Shown here: positions 42,435 through 52,215 of the stretch, piece after piece | Numbering within the stretch: the first letter of the stretch is position 1 | Layout of the letters: the number at the start of each line of letters is the position of its first letter | Position numbers and translations under genes: made by a program | The notes under the pieces: generated by a model | Database searches by the model: none | What the model was told of the DNA's origin: nothing | Seen by the model: only the letters and a program-made list of their open reading frames with translations | Source of the DNA: Flavobacteriaceae bacterium MAR_2010_72 | GTDB lineage: Bacteria; Bacteroidota; Bacteroidia; Flavobacteriales; Flavobacteriaceae | Assembly (NCBI GenBank): GCA_003550275.1 | Contig: QXCW01000002.1 | Span: forward strand, 3,285,501-3,349,500 | Length of the DNA stretch: 64,000 bases | Reading direction: 5' to 3'

Positions 42435-42836
42435 ATGGTTTTGGAAGAAAGTCATAGACAGAAAAAAATTGCTGGTATTTTACAAAAGGATCTTGCCGAG
42501 GTGCTTCAAGGCGCTGCTACCCGCGGCGGATTGAAGGGGATTATTATATCAGTATCTAAAGTTAATGTTACTGTTGACCTGTCCATTGCAAAAGTATATT
42601 TAAGTATTTTTCCTAATAAGGAAGCTAACGAATTGCTTAAAGGTATTCGTTCCAACACCCCATTGATTAGGCATGAATTGGCGCAACGCACCAAAAATCA
42701 ACTTCGTAGAATGCCTAATTTAGAATTCTATATTGACGACTCTTTAGAATATATTGACCGAATTGAAAAATCGCTAAAGGGTGATGACAACCCGATTGTA
42801 GATCCTAATCTATTGGATAAGCGGAAAAAATCTTGA
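42435..42836 (+). CDS. rbfA: 30S ribosome-binding factor A
   Basis: 133 residues with the KH-like fold of RbfA, which binds the 5' region of 16S rRNA during late 30S maturation and cold adaptation. SHRQKKIAGILQKDLAEVLQ and the conserved VSKVNVTVDLSIAKVYLSIF segment are clear, with the RTKNQLRRMPNLEFYIDDSL motif near residue 95. It precedes the LolC/E-like gene by about 80 bases on the same strand, a pairing usual in Flavobacteriaceae. Confidence 0.95.
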   Translation: MVLEESHRQKKIAGILQKDLAEVLQGAATRGGLKGIIISVSKVNVTVDLSIAKVYLSIFPNKEANELLKGIRSNTPLIRHELAQRTKNQLRRMPNLEFYIDDSLEYIDRIEKSLKGDDNPIVDPNLLDKRKKS

Positions 42837-42919
42837 TCTAAATATTAGCTTTTCTTCGCTTCAAAATGAAGAAACATAAACGTTTACTAGTTCATTTATT
42901 TTTTATAATATTATAGCTT

Positions 42920-44122
42920 ATGAATGTTGCCCTTTACATTGCAAAACGCTATCTCTTTACCAAAAGCAGTAATAATGCCATAAACATTATGACTAGTATT
43001 GCCGCTTCTGGAGTTGTTATTGCATCGGCTGCATTGTTTATCGTCTTGTCAGGTTTTGCTGGGTTGAAAGATTTTAGCCTGGAGTTTTCATCATTTGTTG
43101 ATCCCGATTTGAAAGTTTTACCTTCCGAAGGCAAGTCTTTTTTGCTTTCCAATGATGGCCTAAAGGCTCTAAAATCAATTCAAGGCGTATCGTCTTTGAC
43201 TAAAATCGTTGAAGAGCGTGTTGTTATTGAATTTGATGGAAAAAAGAAGCTTGCGACCATTAAAGGTGTCGATGAAAATTATTTGAAAGTCACCGCAATC
43301 GACTCTATGATTATTCAGGGCAATTGGTTCGAACCGGGTACAAATCAAGTGGTTTCGGGCGGCGGGATTGCTTATAGTCTTTCTTTTGGTGTTTTAGATT
43401 ACGCCAAAAACCTAATGATTTATGTGCCAAAGCCAGGCAAAGGCCAAATCAATTCAATCAAAAGTATTTTTAATAGTGTTGAAGCCTATAATGTTGGTGT
43501 ATTTGATATTAACGAAGAATTGAATAATGAATATATCTATGCCGATATTGAGACCGCGCGATCTTTACTGAATTACAGCCCTGACCAGATTAGTGCTATT
43601 GAACTAAAACTATCTAAAACGTCTGATGAAGCTTTAGTGAGAAGTAGCATCATTGGGGTGTTGGGGAATCAGGTCGAAATAAAAAACAGGACGCAACTTA
43701 ATGATACGCTTTATAAAATGCTAAATACCGAAAATGTAGCGGTGTATTTGATCTTCACCTTGGTCATTATCATTGCATTGTTCAACGTTATTGGTGCGCT
43801 TATTATGATGATTTTGGATAAAAAAGAATCCCTTCACACCTTATTTAATTTAGGCACTTCAACAAAGGAGATTAAGCGTATCTTCTTTCTTCAAGGAAGT
43901 CTTATGACTAGTATTGGAGGGCTAATTGGGCTTTTTATAGGATTTATCATTGTGTTTTTACAACAGCAATTTGCACTGGTCATGATTACACCGTCCTTGC
44001 CTTACCCCGTAACCATTAAGGCAATTAATTTTATAATTGTGCTGCTGACTATTGGTGTATTGGGAGTGTTTGCCTCTAAAATTGCTTCAAGCCGAATAAC
44101 CAAAACTTTGGTAAAACCTTAA
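42920..44122 (+). CDS. LolC/LolE-like FtsX-family ABC permease
   Basis: 400 residues; the single-FtsX form, half the size of the permeases at 22-36.6 kb. Start MNVALYIAKRYLFTKSSNNA leads into a first helix (about 25-46), a periplasmic MacB-like domain (about 50-265) and three C-terminal helices (about 275-300, 318-345, 365-388). Lol proteins extract outer-membrane lipoproteins from the inner membrane. No LolD ATPase is adjacent; it may use one encoded elsewhere. It ends exactly against the convergent dusB (stop codons adjacent in TAATTA). Confidence 0.88.
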   Translation: MNVALYIAKRYLFTKSSNNAINIMTSIAASGVVIASAALFIVLSGFAGLKDFSLEFSSFVDPDLKVLPSEGKSFLLSNDGLKALKSIQGVSSLTKIVEERVVIEFDGKKKLATIKGVDENYLKVTAIDSMIIQGNWFEPGTNQVVSGGGIAYSLSFGVLDYAKNLMIYVPKPGKGQINSIKSIFNSVEAYNVGVFDINEELNNEYIYADIETARSLLNYSPDQISAIELKLSKTSDEALVRSSIIGVLGNQVEIKNRTQLNDTLYKMLNTENVAVYLIFTLVIIIALFNVIGALIMMILDKKESLHTLFNLGTSTKEIKRIFFLQGSLMTSIGGLIGLFIGFIIVFLQQQFALVMITPSLPYPVTIKAINFIIVLLTIGVLGVFASKIASSRITKTLVKP

Positions 44123-45115
44123 TTAGGCAAATTGAAAATCTGAAAAATTTTCAAGAACTTCATCAAAAGCATTAAAAACATCAATGGCATCATCACTAGT
44201 TACCATTTTCATCCGGTATTCTTTAAAATTAGGAATGCCTTTGAAATAATTCGTATAATGGCGTCTCGTTTCAAAAACGCCAAGCTTTTCTCCTTTCCAG
44301 TCAATGGACATCTGAAGGTGTCTTCGTGCTGCATCAACACGCTCCTCTAACGAAATAGGGTCTAAATGTTCTCCTGTGTTAAAAAAGTGCTTGACCTGCT
44401 TAAAAAACCAAGGGTTACCTATGCTTGCCCTTCCTATCATGGCCCCATCCAATCCGTAACTATCACGCATCAACATCGCCTTTTCAGGTGTATCTACGTC
44501 GCCATTTCCAAATACAGGAATGTGCATTCTGGAGTTATTTTTTACATCGGCAATAGGTTTCCAATCGGCTTCGCCTTTATACATTTGAGCGCGCGTTCTT
44601 CCGTGAATAGCAATAGCTTTGCAGCCTACATCTTGTAAACGTTCTGCAACCTCAACAATCCTTATGGAGTCATGGTCCCAACCCAATCTAGTTTTTACTG
44701 TAATGGGAATGTTGGTGCGTTTGACCATTTCTGCCGTCAAACTTTCCATAAGGCAAACATCCTTTAAAATTCCAGCACCAGCACCTTTGCTCACGACTTT
44801 TTTTACTGGGCACCCAAAATTGATATCTATAATGTCTGGATTCGATTTTTCAACAATATCAATCGTTTGCAGCATACTGTCTAGATTGGCTCCAAAAATT
44901 TGAATACCCACGGGGCGTTCTTTTTCGTAAATATCCAGTTTCATAACGCTTTTGGCTGCATTTCTAATCAAACCTTCACTAGAGACAAACTCGGTGTACA
45001 CCACATCAGCACCTTGCTCTTTGCAAAGCGCTCGAAAAGGAGGGTCGCTTACATCTTCCATTGGTGCTAACAACAACGGAAAATCTGGTAGCTCTATGTC
45101 GCCTATTTTTATCAA
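44123..45115 (-). CDS. dusB: tRNA-dihydrouridine synthase
   Basis: 330 residues; an FMN enzyme reducing uridine to dihydrouridine in tRNA. It starts with DFPLLLAPMEDVSDPPFRAL, has the catalytic Cys in NFGCPVKKVVSKGAGAGILK (about 97-116), and the FMN/tRNA segment HGRTRAQMYKGEADW. A member of the DusB group by length and motifs. The gene stands alone, convergent with the Lol-like permease and separated from the M28-PDZ gene by about 115 bases. Confidence 0.93.
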   Translation of the reverse strand: MIKIGDIELPDFPLLLAPMEDVSDPPFRALCKEQGADVVYTEFVSSEGLIRNAAKSVMKLDIYEKERPVGIQIFGANLDSMLQTIDIVEKSNPDIIDINFGCPVKKVVSKGAGAGILKDVCLMESLTAEMVKRTNIPITVKTRLGWDHDSIRIVEVAERLQDVGCKAIAIHGRTRAQMYKGEADWKPIADVKNNSRMHIPVFGNGDVDTPEKAMLMRDSYGLDGAMIGRASIGNPWFFKQVKHFFNTGEHLDPISLEERVDAARRHLQMSIDWKGEKLGVFETRRHYTNYFKGIPNFKEYRMKMVTSDDAIDVFNAFDEVLENFSDFQFA

Positions 45116-45229
45116 GTGATCTAAATTTTGTGCAAAATTAATGCTTTTTTTAAGTTTTACGGAATTTCTATTGTGAGGTTTTGATCATAACGCACTGCAT
45201 TTCAGTGAAATTTAAGCTTGCTACTCCTA

Positions 45230-46456
45230 TTAAAACTCTATTTGAGCCTCAATATCTTTATCATTTCTTTTAACAATAACTTGCACTTTATCTCCTTCCT
45301 TAAATGAAGAAAGCGCTCGCATATAGCTCATCATATCTGAAACTAAACTATCGCCCAACTTAACAACAATATCTCCTTTTTGAAGTCCGGCTTTTTCGGC
45401 AGGCTTCCCTTCGCTTATACCATCAATCCGCATCCCTTTGCCATCAAATAAATAATCTGGAATGACGCCCAAACCTACTTTAAATCGAGGAACATCTTCA
45501 CTTTCATTCTTTGTTTTTCTGAAGAGTAATTTGCCATTATCATTTAAATCAGAAATGATATCAAAAATATAGGTGGATATCAATGCCATTCCCTGATAAT
45601 TTAAGTGTTCAAAATCATCTGAAGGCTTATGATAATCTTCATGCTGACCCGTAAAAAAATGTAAGACAGGTATCTCGGCATTGTAAAATGAAGTGTGGTC
45701 ACTAGGGCCAACACCTGATTCGTTTTCAACGATTTTAAGTGTATGGCTATTCGCATTAACGACTTGTTTTAAGATTGGCGAAGTTCCTATGCCATAAACA
45801 GCTAATGTTTGGTCTTCCTTTAATCGCCCAACCATGTCCATATTAAGCATGTAGTTAATGGATTTTATGCCCAATGTAGGGTTTTTGGTGAAGTAATTTG
45901 AACCTAACAGCCCCATTTCTTCACCCGAAAAAGCCATAAATAAATAATTGTTGTCTTTATTGGTGTTTTTTAATTTACCTGCCAAATTAAGCATGACGGC
46001 TACACCACTGGCATTGTCGTCAGCACCATTATGAATGGCCTTTTGGTTGCCTCTATACAATGAACCTTCTGCACCATATCCTAAATGGTCATAATGTGCC
46101 CCGATGACTACAGTGTTTGGAGCATTATTGTCCAAAAACCCAATAACATTGGTTCCTGTAATTGTGCTATCATTACCCATCACCGTATAATTAACTTCTT
46201 GATGCGGATCTGTTTTGGGCTTAAATGAAAACTGCTGTAAATAGCCGTCCGTGCCTTTAGGTGTCAAGCCAAGAGCTTTAAATCGTTTAGCAATATAATC
46301 GGCTGCTTTTAATTCGGCCTCTGTACCGGTTTGACGGCCTTCCAGTTCATCACTAGACAAAAATTCAACATCTTCCTTGATCTTGTTTTCAGGGACGTAT
46401 TCATTTTTACAACCTAAAAGGATTATAAAAAAAAGAATGGACCATATTCTGTTCAT
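45230..46456 (-). CDS. M28-family metallopeptidase lipoprotein with C-terminal PDZ domain
   Basis: 408 residues from the ATG at 46454-46456, chosen because MNRIWSILFFIILLGCKN is a lipoprotein signal with lipobox LLGC; the longer frame adds 8 residues. The peptidase domain has AHYDHLGYG (zinc ligand His-Asp), GADDNASGVAVML, SGEEMGLLGS (catalytic Glu) and DHTSFYN near the active-site His. A PDZ domain (about 330-408, GKPAEKAGLQKGDIVVKLGD) follows. It probably cleaves peptides in the envelope. It is divergent from the TolB-like lipoprotein gene, which starts 70 bases away. Confidence 0.92.
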   Translation of the reverse strand: MNRIWSILFFIILLGCKNEYVPENKIKEDVEFLSSDELEGRQTGTEAELKAADYIAKRFKALGLTPKGTDGYLQQFSFKPKTDPHQEVNYTVMGNDSTITGTNVIGFLDNNAPNTVVIGAHYDHLGYGAEGSLYRGNQKAIHNGADDNASGVAVMLNLAGKLKNTNKDNNYLFMAFSGEEMGLLGSNYFTKNPTLGIKSINYMLNMDMVGRLKEDQTLAVYGIGTSPILKQVVNANSHTLKIVENESGVGPSDHTSFYNAEIPVLHFFTGQHEDYHKPSDDFEHLNYQGMALISTYIFDIISDLNDNGKLLFRKTKNESEDVPRFKVGLGVIPDYLFDGKGMRIDGISEGKPAEKAGLQKGDIVVKLGDSLVSDMMSYMRALSSFKEGDKVQVIVKRNDKDIEAQIEF

Positions 46457-46525
46457 ATTATAAATCTTATTTTTGGGCAAAATTAGGGAATAATTGCCAC
46501 TTTATTAAACCTTTATAGTTAGGCC

Positions 46526-47641
46526 ATGATGCATAGATATTTATTAACATTTGTTGTTTTAGTTTTTAGCATATCATGTAAAAATGATACATCTTCTAAA
46601 GATAAAATCTCAAAGGATGAAACTCAAGATAATGGTGTTCAAACAGACACCTTAATATATCCTGAAGAAATACATTTTAAATCTATTCGCCAAATTACTT
46701 TTGGAGGTGATAATGCAGAGGCGTATTGGAGCTTTGACGATAAACAAATCGTTTTTCAATCCAATAACACGGCTTGGGATGTTGCCTGTGATCAAATGTT
46801 CCTGATGAATGCAGATCAAACTTTTAAAACCAATAAACCGCCAATGATTAGTACAGGCAAAGGACGAACAACCTGCGCCTATTTCTTGCCCGATAATAAA
46901 CACTTTGTTTATGCGTCTACCCATTTAGGCGGAGAAGATTGCCCAGAAGCGCCTTTACGTCACAACGGAAAGTATGTTTGGCCAATTTATGATAGCTATG
47001 ATATTTTTGTTGCTGATTTGAAGGGGAATATAGTTAATCAACTAACCACAGAACTTGGTTATGACGCTGAAGCAACGGTATCTCCCAAAGGGGATAAAAT
47101 TGTATTTACTTCAACCCGAAACGACGATATAGACCTTTACACCATGAATTTGGATGGAAGTGATGTCAAACAAATTACATTTGAATTGGGCTATGATGGC
47201 GGTGCGTTCTTTTCACCAGACGGCACCAAAATTATTTTTCGTTCTTCACGCCCCAAAACAAAAGAAGAGATAAAAGAATACAAAGACCTCCTAAATCAGG
47301 GCTTGGTACAGCCAACAGAAATGGAGTTGTATATCTGCAATGCTGACGGAAGTGATTTGCGTCAATTAACCTTTTTGGGTAATGCCAATTGGAGCCCATT
47401 TTTTCATCCTTCGGGCAAGAAAATACTGTTCTCATCAAATTTTGAAGCCGAACGCGGTTTTCCATTTAATCTTTACATGATTGATATTGACGGTAAAAAT
47501 TTGGAACGTGTAACACATGGTGAAACCTTTGATGCCTTTCCTGTGTTTTCGAATGATGGAAAATATTTGATCTTTTCATCAAATCGCAACAATGGCGGTG
47601 GTCGCGATACCAACCTGTTTATTGCTGAATGGCAGGATTAA
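46526..47641 (+). CDS. TolB-like PD40 beta-propeller lipoprotein
   Basis: 371 residues. A lipoprotein signal ends FSISC at Cys18. The mature part holds repeated WD40-like PD40 strands, for example AEATVSPKGDKIVFTSTRND, GGAFFSPDGTKIIFRSSR and FHPSGKKILFSSNF, each placing a 'SPDG' turn at about 45-residue steps, so a six-bladed propeller is likely. Such proteins act in envelope integrity or bind peptides and sugars; the exact role is not known. The TAA stop lies in TTAA shared with the convergent receptor gene. Confidence 0.85.
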   Translation: MMHRYLLTFVVLVFSISCKNDTSSKDKISKDETQDNGVQTDTLIYPEEIHFKSIRQITFGGDNAEAYWSFDDKQIVFQSNNTAWDVACDQMFLMNADQTFKTNKPPMISTGKGRTTCAYFLPDNKHFVYASTHLGGEDCPEAPLRHNGKYVWPIYDSYDIFVADLKGNIVNQLTTELGYDAEATVSPKGDKIVFTSTRNDDIDLYTMNLDGSDVKQITFELGYDGGAFFSPDGTKIIFRSSRPKTKEEIKEYKDLLNQGLVQPTEMELYICNADGSDLRQLTFLGNANWSPFFHPSGKKILFSSNFEAERGFPFNLYMIDIDGKNLERVTHGETFDAFPVFSNDGKYLIFSSNRNNGGGRDTNLFIAEWQD

Positions 47642-50046
47642 TTTTCCCCTCCTTTCAGCCTGTCGCGTTCTTTTAGGTTCTTGGTGCGCGCATTGGTATT
47701 AAGGATTGTATTTCCGAAGTTATACCTGAAACCAAGTTTAATATAACGGTTATCAAGATTTGTTCTTGTTGAACTGAATTGATTTAAATAGCGTGTAGAA
47801 TCTTCAAAATCTTGAGTGTTGAATAAATCTTCGGCAGACAATGAAATCACGGCCTTTTTATTCATTAAGGATTTTGAAATGGATAAGCTTGAAACCCACC
47901 TGTCTTCGACGGTTCTAAACCCTTGCAAGTTTTTACCCACGTAGTAGAGCGTGAAATTCAGGTTAAGACTTCTGTCTTCCAAAAAAGAAAAATCATTTTG
48001 AAGAACACTATAATTAGACCATAAATCTTTTGAAACTAAACTGTTGTCAAACACATTTTGGTCTTCAATATTATAAAACGAGGTAACAAAATATACAGCC
48101 CACCTATCAGTGGCAAAAAAGTTAACAACAAGATCAAAACCATATTCAACGGTCTTGTCAAAATTTACAGGCAAATACGTCAATAAATTATTGTCATTGT
48201 CCTGTCTAGGAAGCACATAAATATTGTTTTCAATATTTTTATAATAAGCTTCAACTGTAAAATATTCTAAAAAAGATGTTCCTATAACCGAGTGGTTTAC
48301 AATTTTAGGCCTAAGGTTAGGGTTGCCCATAAATAGTGTGTTATCATTGTGATAAAATCGAAATGGGTTCAAAACGTAATAGTCTGGTCGTTCAATGCTT
48401 CGCTTATAATTGCTATAAATACTGAATTTTTTGGTTGGCTGATAGCTTATACTGGCAGTTGGAAACCATTCTAAATACGACTGATTATTGGCTGCGTTGT
48501 TACTTGCCGAAACACCTTTAACTTCGGTTTGTTCAGCTCTTAATCCAGCGATAAGGTTCCATTTGTCCCAATCTTTGGAATAATTCAAATAGGCCGCATA
48601 AACATCTTCATTATAATCAAAAACGTCAGTATTGTTGTTGTCTACAACTTCTTGTCCGTTAATGATGTCGTATTGATTGGTTTCGCTGTTCGTTTCAATT
48701 GTAGAGCCCTTCAATCCTGCTTCAAAAACCGAAGTTTCATTTATTGACAAGCTATAGTCTCCTTTTAAGGCGCCAATTCTAGTGTCTTGATTGTTTTGGG
48801 CTCTAAATGCTGTTGATTGTATGAAGCTATCATTGCTGTCAAAATAATCACTCTCTACATTTTGGTTTTGTTCAAAAACATAATCCGTAAAATGTGCATT
48901 AAATGATAATTCGCCCTTGTTGAGTTGTTGAGTAAAATCTAAATCAAAGGCAAGATTGTGTCTATTGTCATTCTCAAAATTTTGAGAATCGAAATAATAA
49001 ATTAAGTCTTGAGAAGCGTCAAAAATATCTGTGTGATTTCTTTTTTTATACTTAAATTCTGGCAAAAACAATAGGTTAGACGAAAGGCTTAAAGTCGCTT
49101 TATCACCTAAAGAGTAATCAAAATTAAAATTGAGATTATGTGTTTGGGTCCATTTGTTTCTATTGGTGTTAGATATCCAGCGCTCAAAAATGTCCAAATT
49201 ATTATCTAAATAATTAATACGCTCATCATCATCTCTATTGGTTTTACTATCAGTAAAACTATAATTGGCATAAAAATTAATCTTTTCCGACTTAAAAAAA
49301 TGACCCGACCCTGCGTTATAAATAGGAAACACGCCTTGAGTATAATTTGCAAAAATGTTACCTCGATATCCTGTAACAAGGTTCTTGCTCATCACAATAT
49401 TAAGCACTACACCACTCGAAGCATCATATTTAGCAGATGGATTGGTAATTACCTCTACTGATTTTATTGAGTTGGCGGGTGAACCCTCAAGTAATTGTGT
49501 TAATTCTGACGCCGATATATTTACTTTCCTATTGTTAATGTAAATAGTTGGGGCTGTATTTTTAACCGAAATATTATTGTCAATTACTAGAACGCCCGGA
49601 GTGCTTTTAAGCACTTGAAGCATATTGCCTTCGGTCAATGCTGAATTTTCAATATTAAATACCAAACGGTCCGCTTCTTTTTTAATCGTTGGTTTTTGGT
49701 AAACAATACTTACCTCGTCAAGGTTTTGGGTCTCTTCCTTAAGAACAATTGTTCCTAGGTTTAGGTCTGTGGCTAACTCAATTGTTTTTAAATAATCTTG
49801 AAACCCTATGTAACTTATTTTAACAATGTAATTTTCGCTTCCAAGGTTGCTCAATTTAAATTGGCCGTTATCATCTGTTGAAACCCCCTTAACAATTGTA
49901 GAATCTTGTTGCGTCATCACAATGACATTCGCAAAAGCGATTGGCTGTTGACCCTCATCAATTACATGCCCAGAAACTGAAAAGTTTTGAGCTATGCAAA
50001 GGTTAGAAAATAAAAAAATGAATGCGGAAAATGCTAAAAATCTCAA
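47638..50046 (-). CDS. TonB-dependent-receptor-like outer-membrane beta-barrel protein
   Basis: 802 residues. A signal peptide (1-20, ending CIAQ) is followed by a carboxypeptidase regulatory-like beta-sandwich (about 22-105, GHVIDEGQQPIAFANVIVMT), a plug-like region with TPGVLVIDNNISVKNTAPTI (about 150), and a beta-barrel to the C-terminal RYNFGNT. It fits the OMP_b-brl_3 group common in Bacteroidota. The ligand is unknown and no SusD-like partner is nearby. The C-terminus ends in a basic tail (KNLKERDRLKGGEN) after the barrel, which is unusual but seen in this group. Confidence 0.88.
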   Translation of the reverse strand: MRFLAFSAFIFLFSNLCIAQNFSVSGHVIDEGQQPIAFANVIVMTQQDSTIVKGVSTDDNGQFKLSNLGSENYIVKISYIGFQDYLKTIELATDLNLGTIVLKEETQNLDEVSIVYQKPTIKKEADRLVFNIENSALTEGNMLQVLKSTPGVLVIDNNISVKNTAPTIYINNRKVNISASELTQLLEGSPANSIKSVEVITNPSAKYDASSGVVLNIVMSKNLVTGYRGNIFANYTQGVFPIYNAGSGHFFKSEKINFYANYSFTDSKTNRDDDERINYLDNNLDIFERWISNTNRNKWTQTHNLNFNFDYSLGDKATLSLSSNLLFLPEFKYKKRNHTDIFDASQDLIYYFDSQNFENDNRHNLAFDLDFTQQLNKGELSFNAHFTDYVFEQNQNVESDYFDSNDSFIQSTAFRAQNNQDTRIGALKGDYSLSINETSVFEAGLKGSTIETNSETNQYDIINGQEVVDNNNTDVFDYNEDVYAAYLNYSKDWDKWNLIAGLRAEQTEVKGVSASNNAANNQSYLEWFPTASISYQPTKKFSIYSNYKRSIERPDYYVLNPFRFYHNDNTLFMGNPNLRPKIVNHSVIGTSFLEYFTVEAYYKNIENNIYVLPRQDNDNNLLTYLPVNFDKTVEYGFDLVVNFFATDRWAVYFVTSFYNIEDQNVFDNSLVSKDLWSNYSVLQNDFSFLEDRSLNLNFTLYYVGKNLQGFRTVEDRWVSSLSISKSLMNKKAVISLSAEDLFNTQDFEDSTRYLNQFSSTRTNLDNRYIKLGFRYNFGNTILNTNARTKNLKERDRLKGGEN

Positions 50047-50167
50047 GTTTAGTTTGTTTAATTGAAACGCAATATACTATTTGTTTTAGACTTTTATTTA
50101 TGGTTTTTCCTCAAAATATGAAATTTCGTTTGCTCAAAATAAAACGCTTAAAGCTTAATAAATCAAT

Positions 50168-50175
50168 TATATTTG
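50168..50175 (+). promoter_or_regulatory. -7 box of lepA
   Basis: TATATTTG fits TAnnTTTG and lies 29 bases before the lepA ATG. No matching -33 element at the right distance was found. Confidence 0.45.
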
Positions 50176-50204
50176 CAAAATATTCAGCTTGAAGAATTAG
50201 CGAC

Positions 50205-52001
50205 ATGAAGCACATTAGAAATTTTTGCATTATTGCACATATCGATCACGGGAAAAGTACGCTTGCAGATAGATTGTTGGATTCAACAGGTTCAGTAACG
50301 GATAGAGAAAAGCAAGACCAGTTGTTGGACAGCATGGATTTAGAACGTGAACGCGGTATTACCATAAAGTCTCACGCCATTCAAATGGACTACAACTATA
50401 AAGGCGAACAATACGTGCTTAACCTAATTGATACTCCGGGGCATGTTGATTTTTCGTATGAAGTGTCCCGATCTATTGCTGCTTGTGAAGGCGCTTTATT
50501 GATTGTTGATGCCGCTCAAAGTATTCAGGCGCAAACCATTTCAAATTTATATCTAGCTTTAGAGAACGATTTAGAGATCATTCCTGTACTGAACAAGGTC
50601 GATTTGCCAAGTGCTAACCCTGAAGAAGTGACCGATGATATTGTAGATTTATTAGGCTGTGACCCATCGGAAATTATTCATGCCAGCGGTAAAACCGGTT
50701 TTGGTGTTGATAATATTTTAGCGGCGGTAATTGAGCGCATCCCGCCTCCAAAGGGTAATGTTGACGAACCTTTACAAGCTTTAATATTCGATTCTGTATA
50801 TAACCCTTTTAGAGGCGTTGAGACTTATTTTAGAGTGATTAACGGAAGCATAAAGAAAAATCAACAAATAAAATTTATAGCTACCGGAAAAACCTATAAC
50901 GCAGATGAAGTTGGTACTTTGCGCTTAAAACAATTTCCAAGAACTGAAATAAAAGCTGGCGATGTAGGGTATTTAATTACTGGGATAAAGGAAGCGAAAG
51001 AGGTTAAAGTGGGTGACACCATAACAGACGCTAAAGAGCCTACAAAAAACCCTATTTCTGGATTTGAGGATGTAAAACCCATGGTATTTGCTGGTATTTA
51101 TCCTGTAGATACTGAAGATTATGAAGAGCTTCGCGCCTCCATGGAAAAACTTCAGCTCAATGATGCGTCATTGGTATTTGTGCCTGAAAGTTCTGCTGCT
51201 CTTGGCTTTGGATTTCGTTGTGGATTTTTAGGAATGTTGCACATGGAAATCATTCAAGAGCGTTTAGAGCGTGAGTTTGATATGACCGTGATTACTACCG
51301 TGCCTAACGTGAGTTACCATGCGTTTACCCATAAAAATCCCGATGCAATTGTCATTGTTAATAACCCTTCAGATCTTCCGGATCCCTCAACTTTAAACCG
51401 CGTTGAAGAGCCTTATATAAAGGCTACGATTATCACAAAATCAGATTTTGTAGGTAATGTGATGTCACTTTGTATTGAAAAACGAGGTATGATTACCAAT
51501 CAAACCTATTTAACGCCTGAACGTGTAGAGTTAAATTTTGATATGCCTTTGGCTGAAATTGTATTTGATTTTTACGACCGTTTAAAAACCGTTTCTAAAG
51601 GCTATGCCTCATTTGATTACTCACCTATAGGTATGCGTGTTTCTAAATTGGTTCGTGTAGATATTCTTTTAAATTCACAACCGGTTGATGCGCTTTCCGC
51701 ATTAATTCATGCCGATAATGCTCAAAATATTGGCAAAAAAATGTGTGAGAAGTTAAAGGAACTAATCCCGAGACAGCAATTTGATATTCCTATTCAGGCG
51801 GCAATTGGCGCAAAAATTATTTCGCGCGAAACCATTAAAGCTTTGCGTAAAGATGTTACGGCTAAATGTTATGGTGGTGATATTTCCCGTAAACGTAAAC
51901 TTCTGGAAAAGCAGAAAAAAGGCAAAAAGCGTATGCGCCAGGTTGGAAATGTAGAAATTCCACAACAGGCATTTATGGCGGTTCTTAAGCTAAATGACTA
52001 A
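50205..52001 (+). CDS. lepA: Translation elongation factor 4 (LepA)
   Basis: 598 residues; a ribosome-bound GTPase affecting translation initiation and back-translocation. The G domain has P-loop AHIDHGKST (12-20), DTPGHVDF (G3) and NKVDLPSA (G4). Domains II, III, V and the LepA-specific C-terminal domain with [20 protein letters not shown] and [20 protein letters not shown] follow. Length is the family norm. Its TAA stop shares CTAA with the convergent small membrane protein gene. Confidence 0.97.
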   Translation: MKHIRNFCIIAHIDHGKSTLADRLLDSTGSVTDREKQDQLLDSMDLERERGITIKSHAIQMDYNYKGEQYVLNLIDTPGHVDFSYEVSRSIAACEGALLIVDAAQSIQAQTISNLYLALENDLEIIPVLNKVDLPSANPEEVTDDIVDLLGCDPSEIIHASGKTGFGVDNILAAVIERIPPPKGNVDEPLQALIFDSVYNPFRGVETYFRVINGSIKKNQQIKFIATGKTYNADEVGTLRLKQFPRTEIKAGDVGYLITGIKEAKEVKVGDTITDAKEPTKNPISGFEDVKPMVFAGIYPVDTEDYEELRASMEKLQLNDASLVFVPESSAALGFGFRCGFLGMLHMEIIQERLEREFDMTVITTVPNVSYHAFTHKNPDAIVIVNNPSDLPDPSTLNRVEEPYIKATIITKSDFVGNVMSLCIEKRGMITNQTYLTPERVELNFDMPLAEIVFDFYDRLKTVSKGYASFDYSPIGMRVSKLVRVDILLNSQPVDALSALIHADNAQNIGKKMCEKLKELIPRQQFDIPIQAAIGAKIISRETIKALRKDVTAKCYGGDISRKRKLLEKQKKGKKRMRQVGNVEIPQQAFMAVLKLND

Positions 52002-52147
52002 TCCTTTTTTGGTTTAACAAGAAACAGGAGCGTAATAATTATAAAACCTACACCAGTGAAAATTGGCGGTTTCATTCCTGCGTTGACCCCAAGATAAATC
52101 ATTATAATAGCAACTACAACCAAAAGAATTAGTAAAATTTGTTTCAT
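51998..52147 (-). CDS. 49-residue two-helix membrane protein
   Basis: Too short for a standard ORF cut-off. The frame starts at CAT 52145-52147, reads [20 protein letters not shown] (helix 1), a short polar turn with NAGMKPP, a second hydrophobic run [15 protein letters not shown] and a basic end KPKKD. Basic ends inside and a short periplasmic turn fit a hairpin in the inner membrane. It overlaps lepA's last 4 bases, tail to tail. The length and composition suggest a real gene, but no family is recognised. Confidence 0.6.
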   Translation of the reverse strand: MKQILLILLVVVAIIMIYLGVNAGMKPPIFTGVGFIIITLLFLVKPKKD

Positions 52148-52215
52148 TGTGGTGCTGTTATATTAACACCTCTAATTTACTAATTATTTAGTTGTTAATG
52201 ATTTAATCCTGAATT

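Noticed and set aside
42845-42895. Terminator between rbfA and the Lol-like permease (TTCTTC/GAAGAA)
   Set aside because: Poorly paired, long loop and no T run; it falls within ordinary AT-rich spacer.
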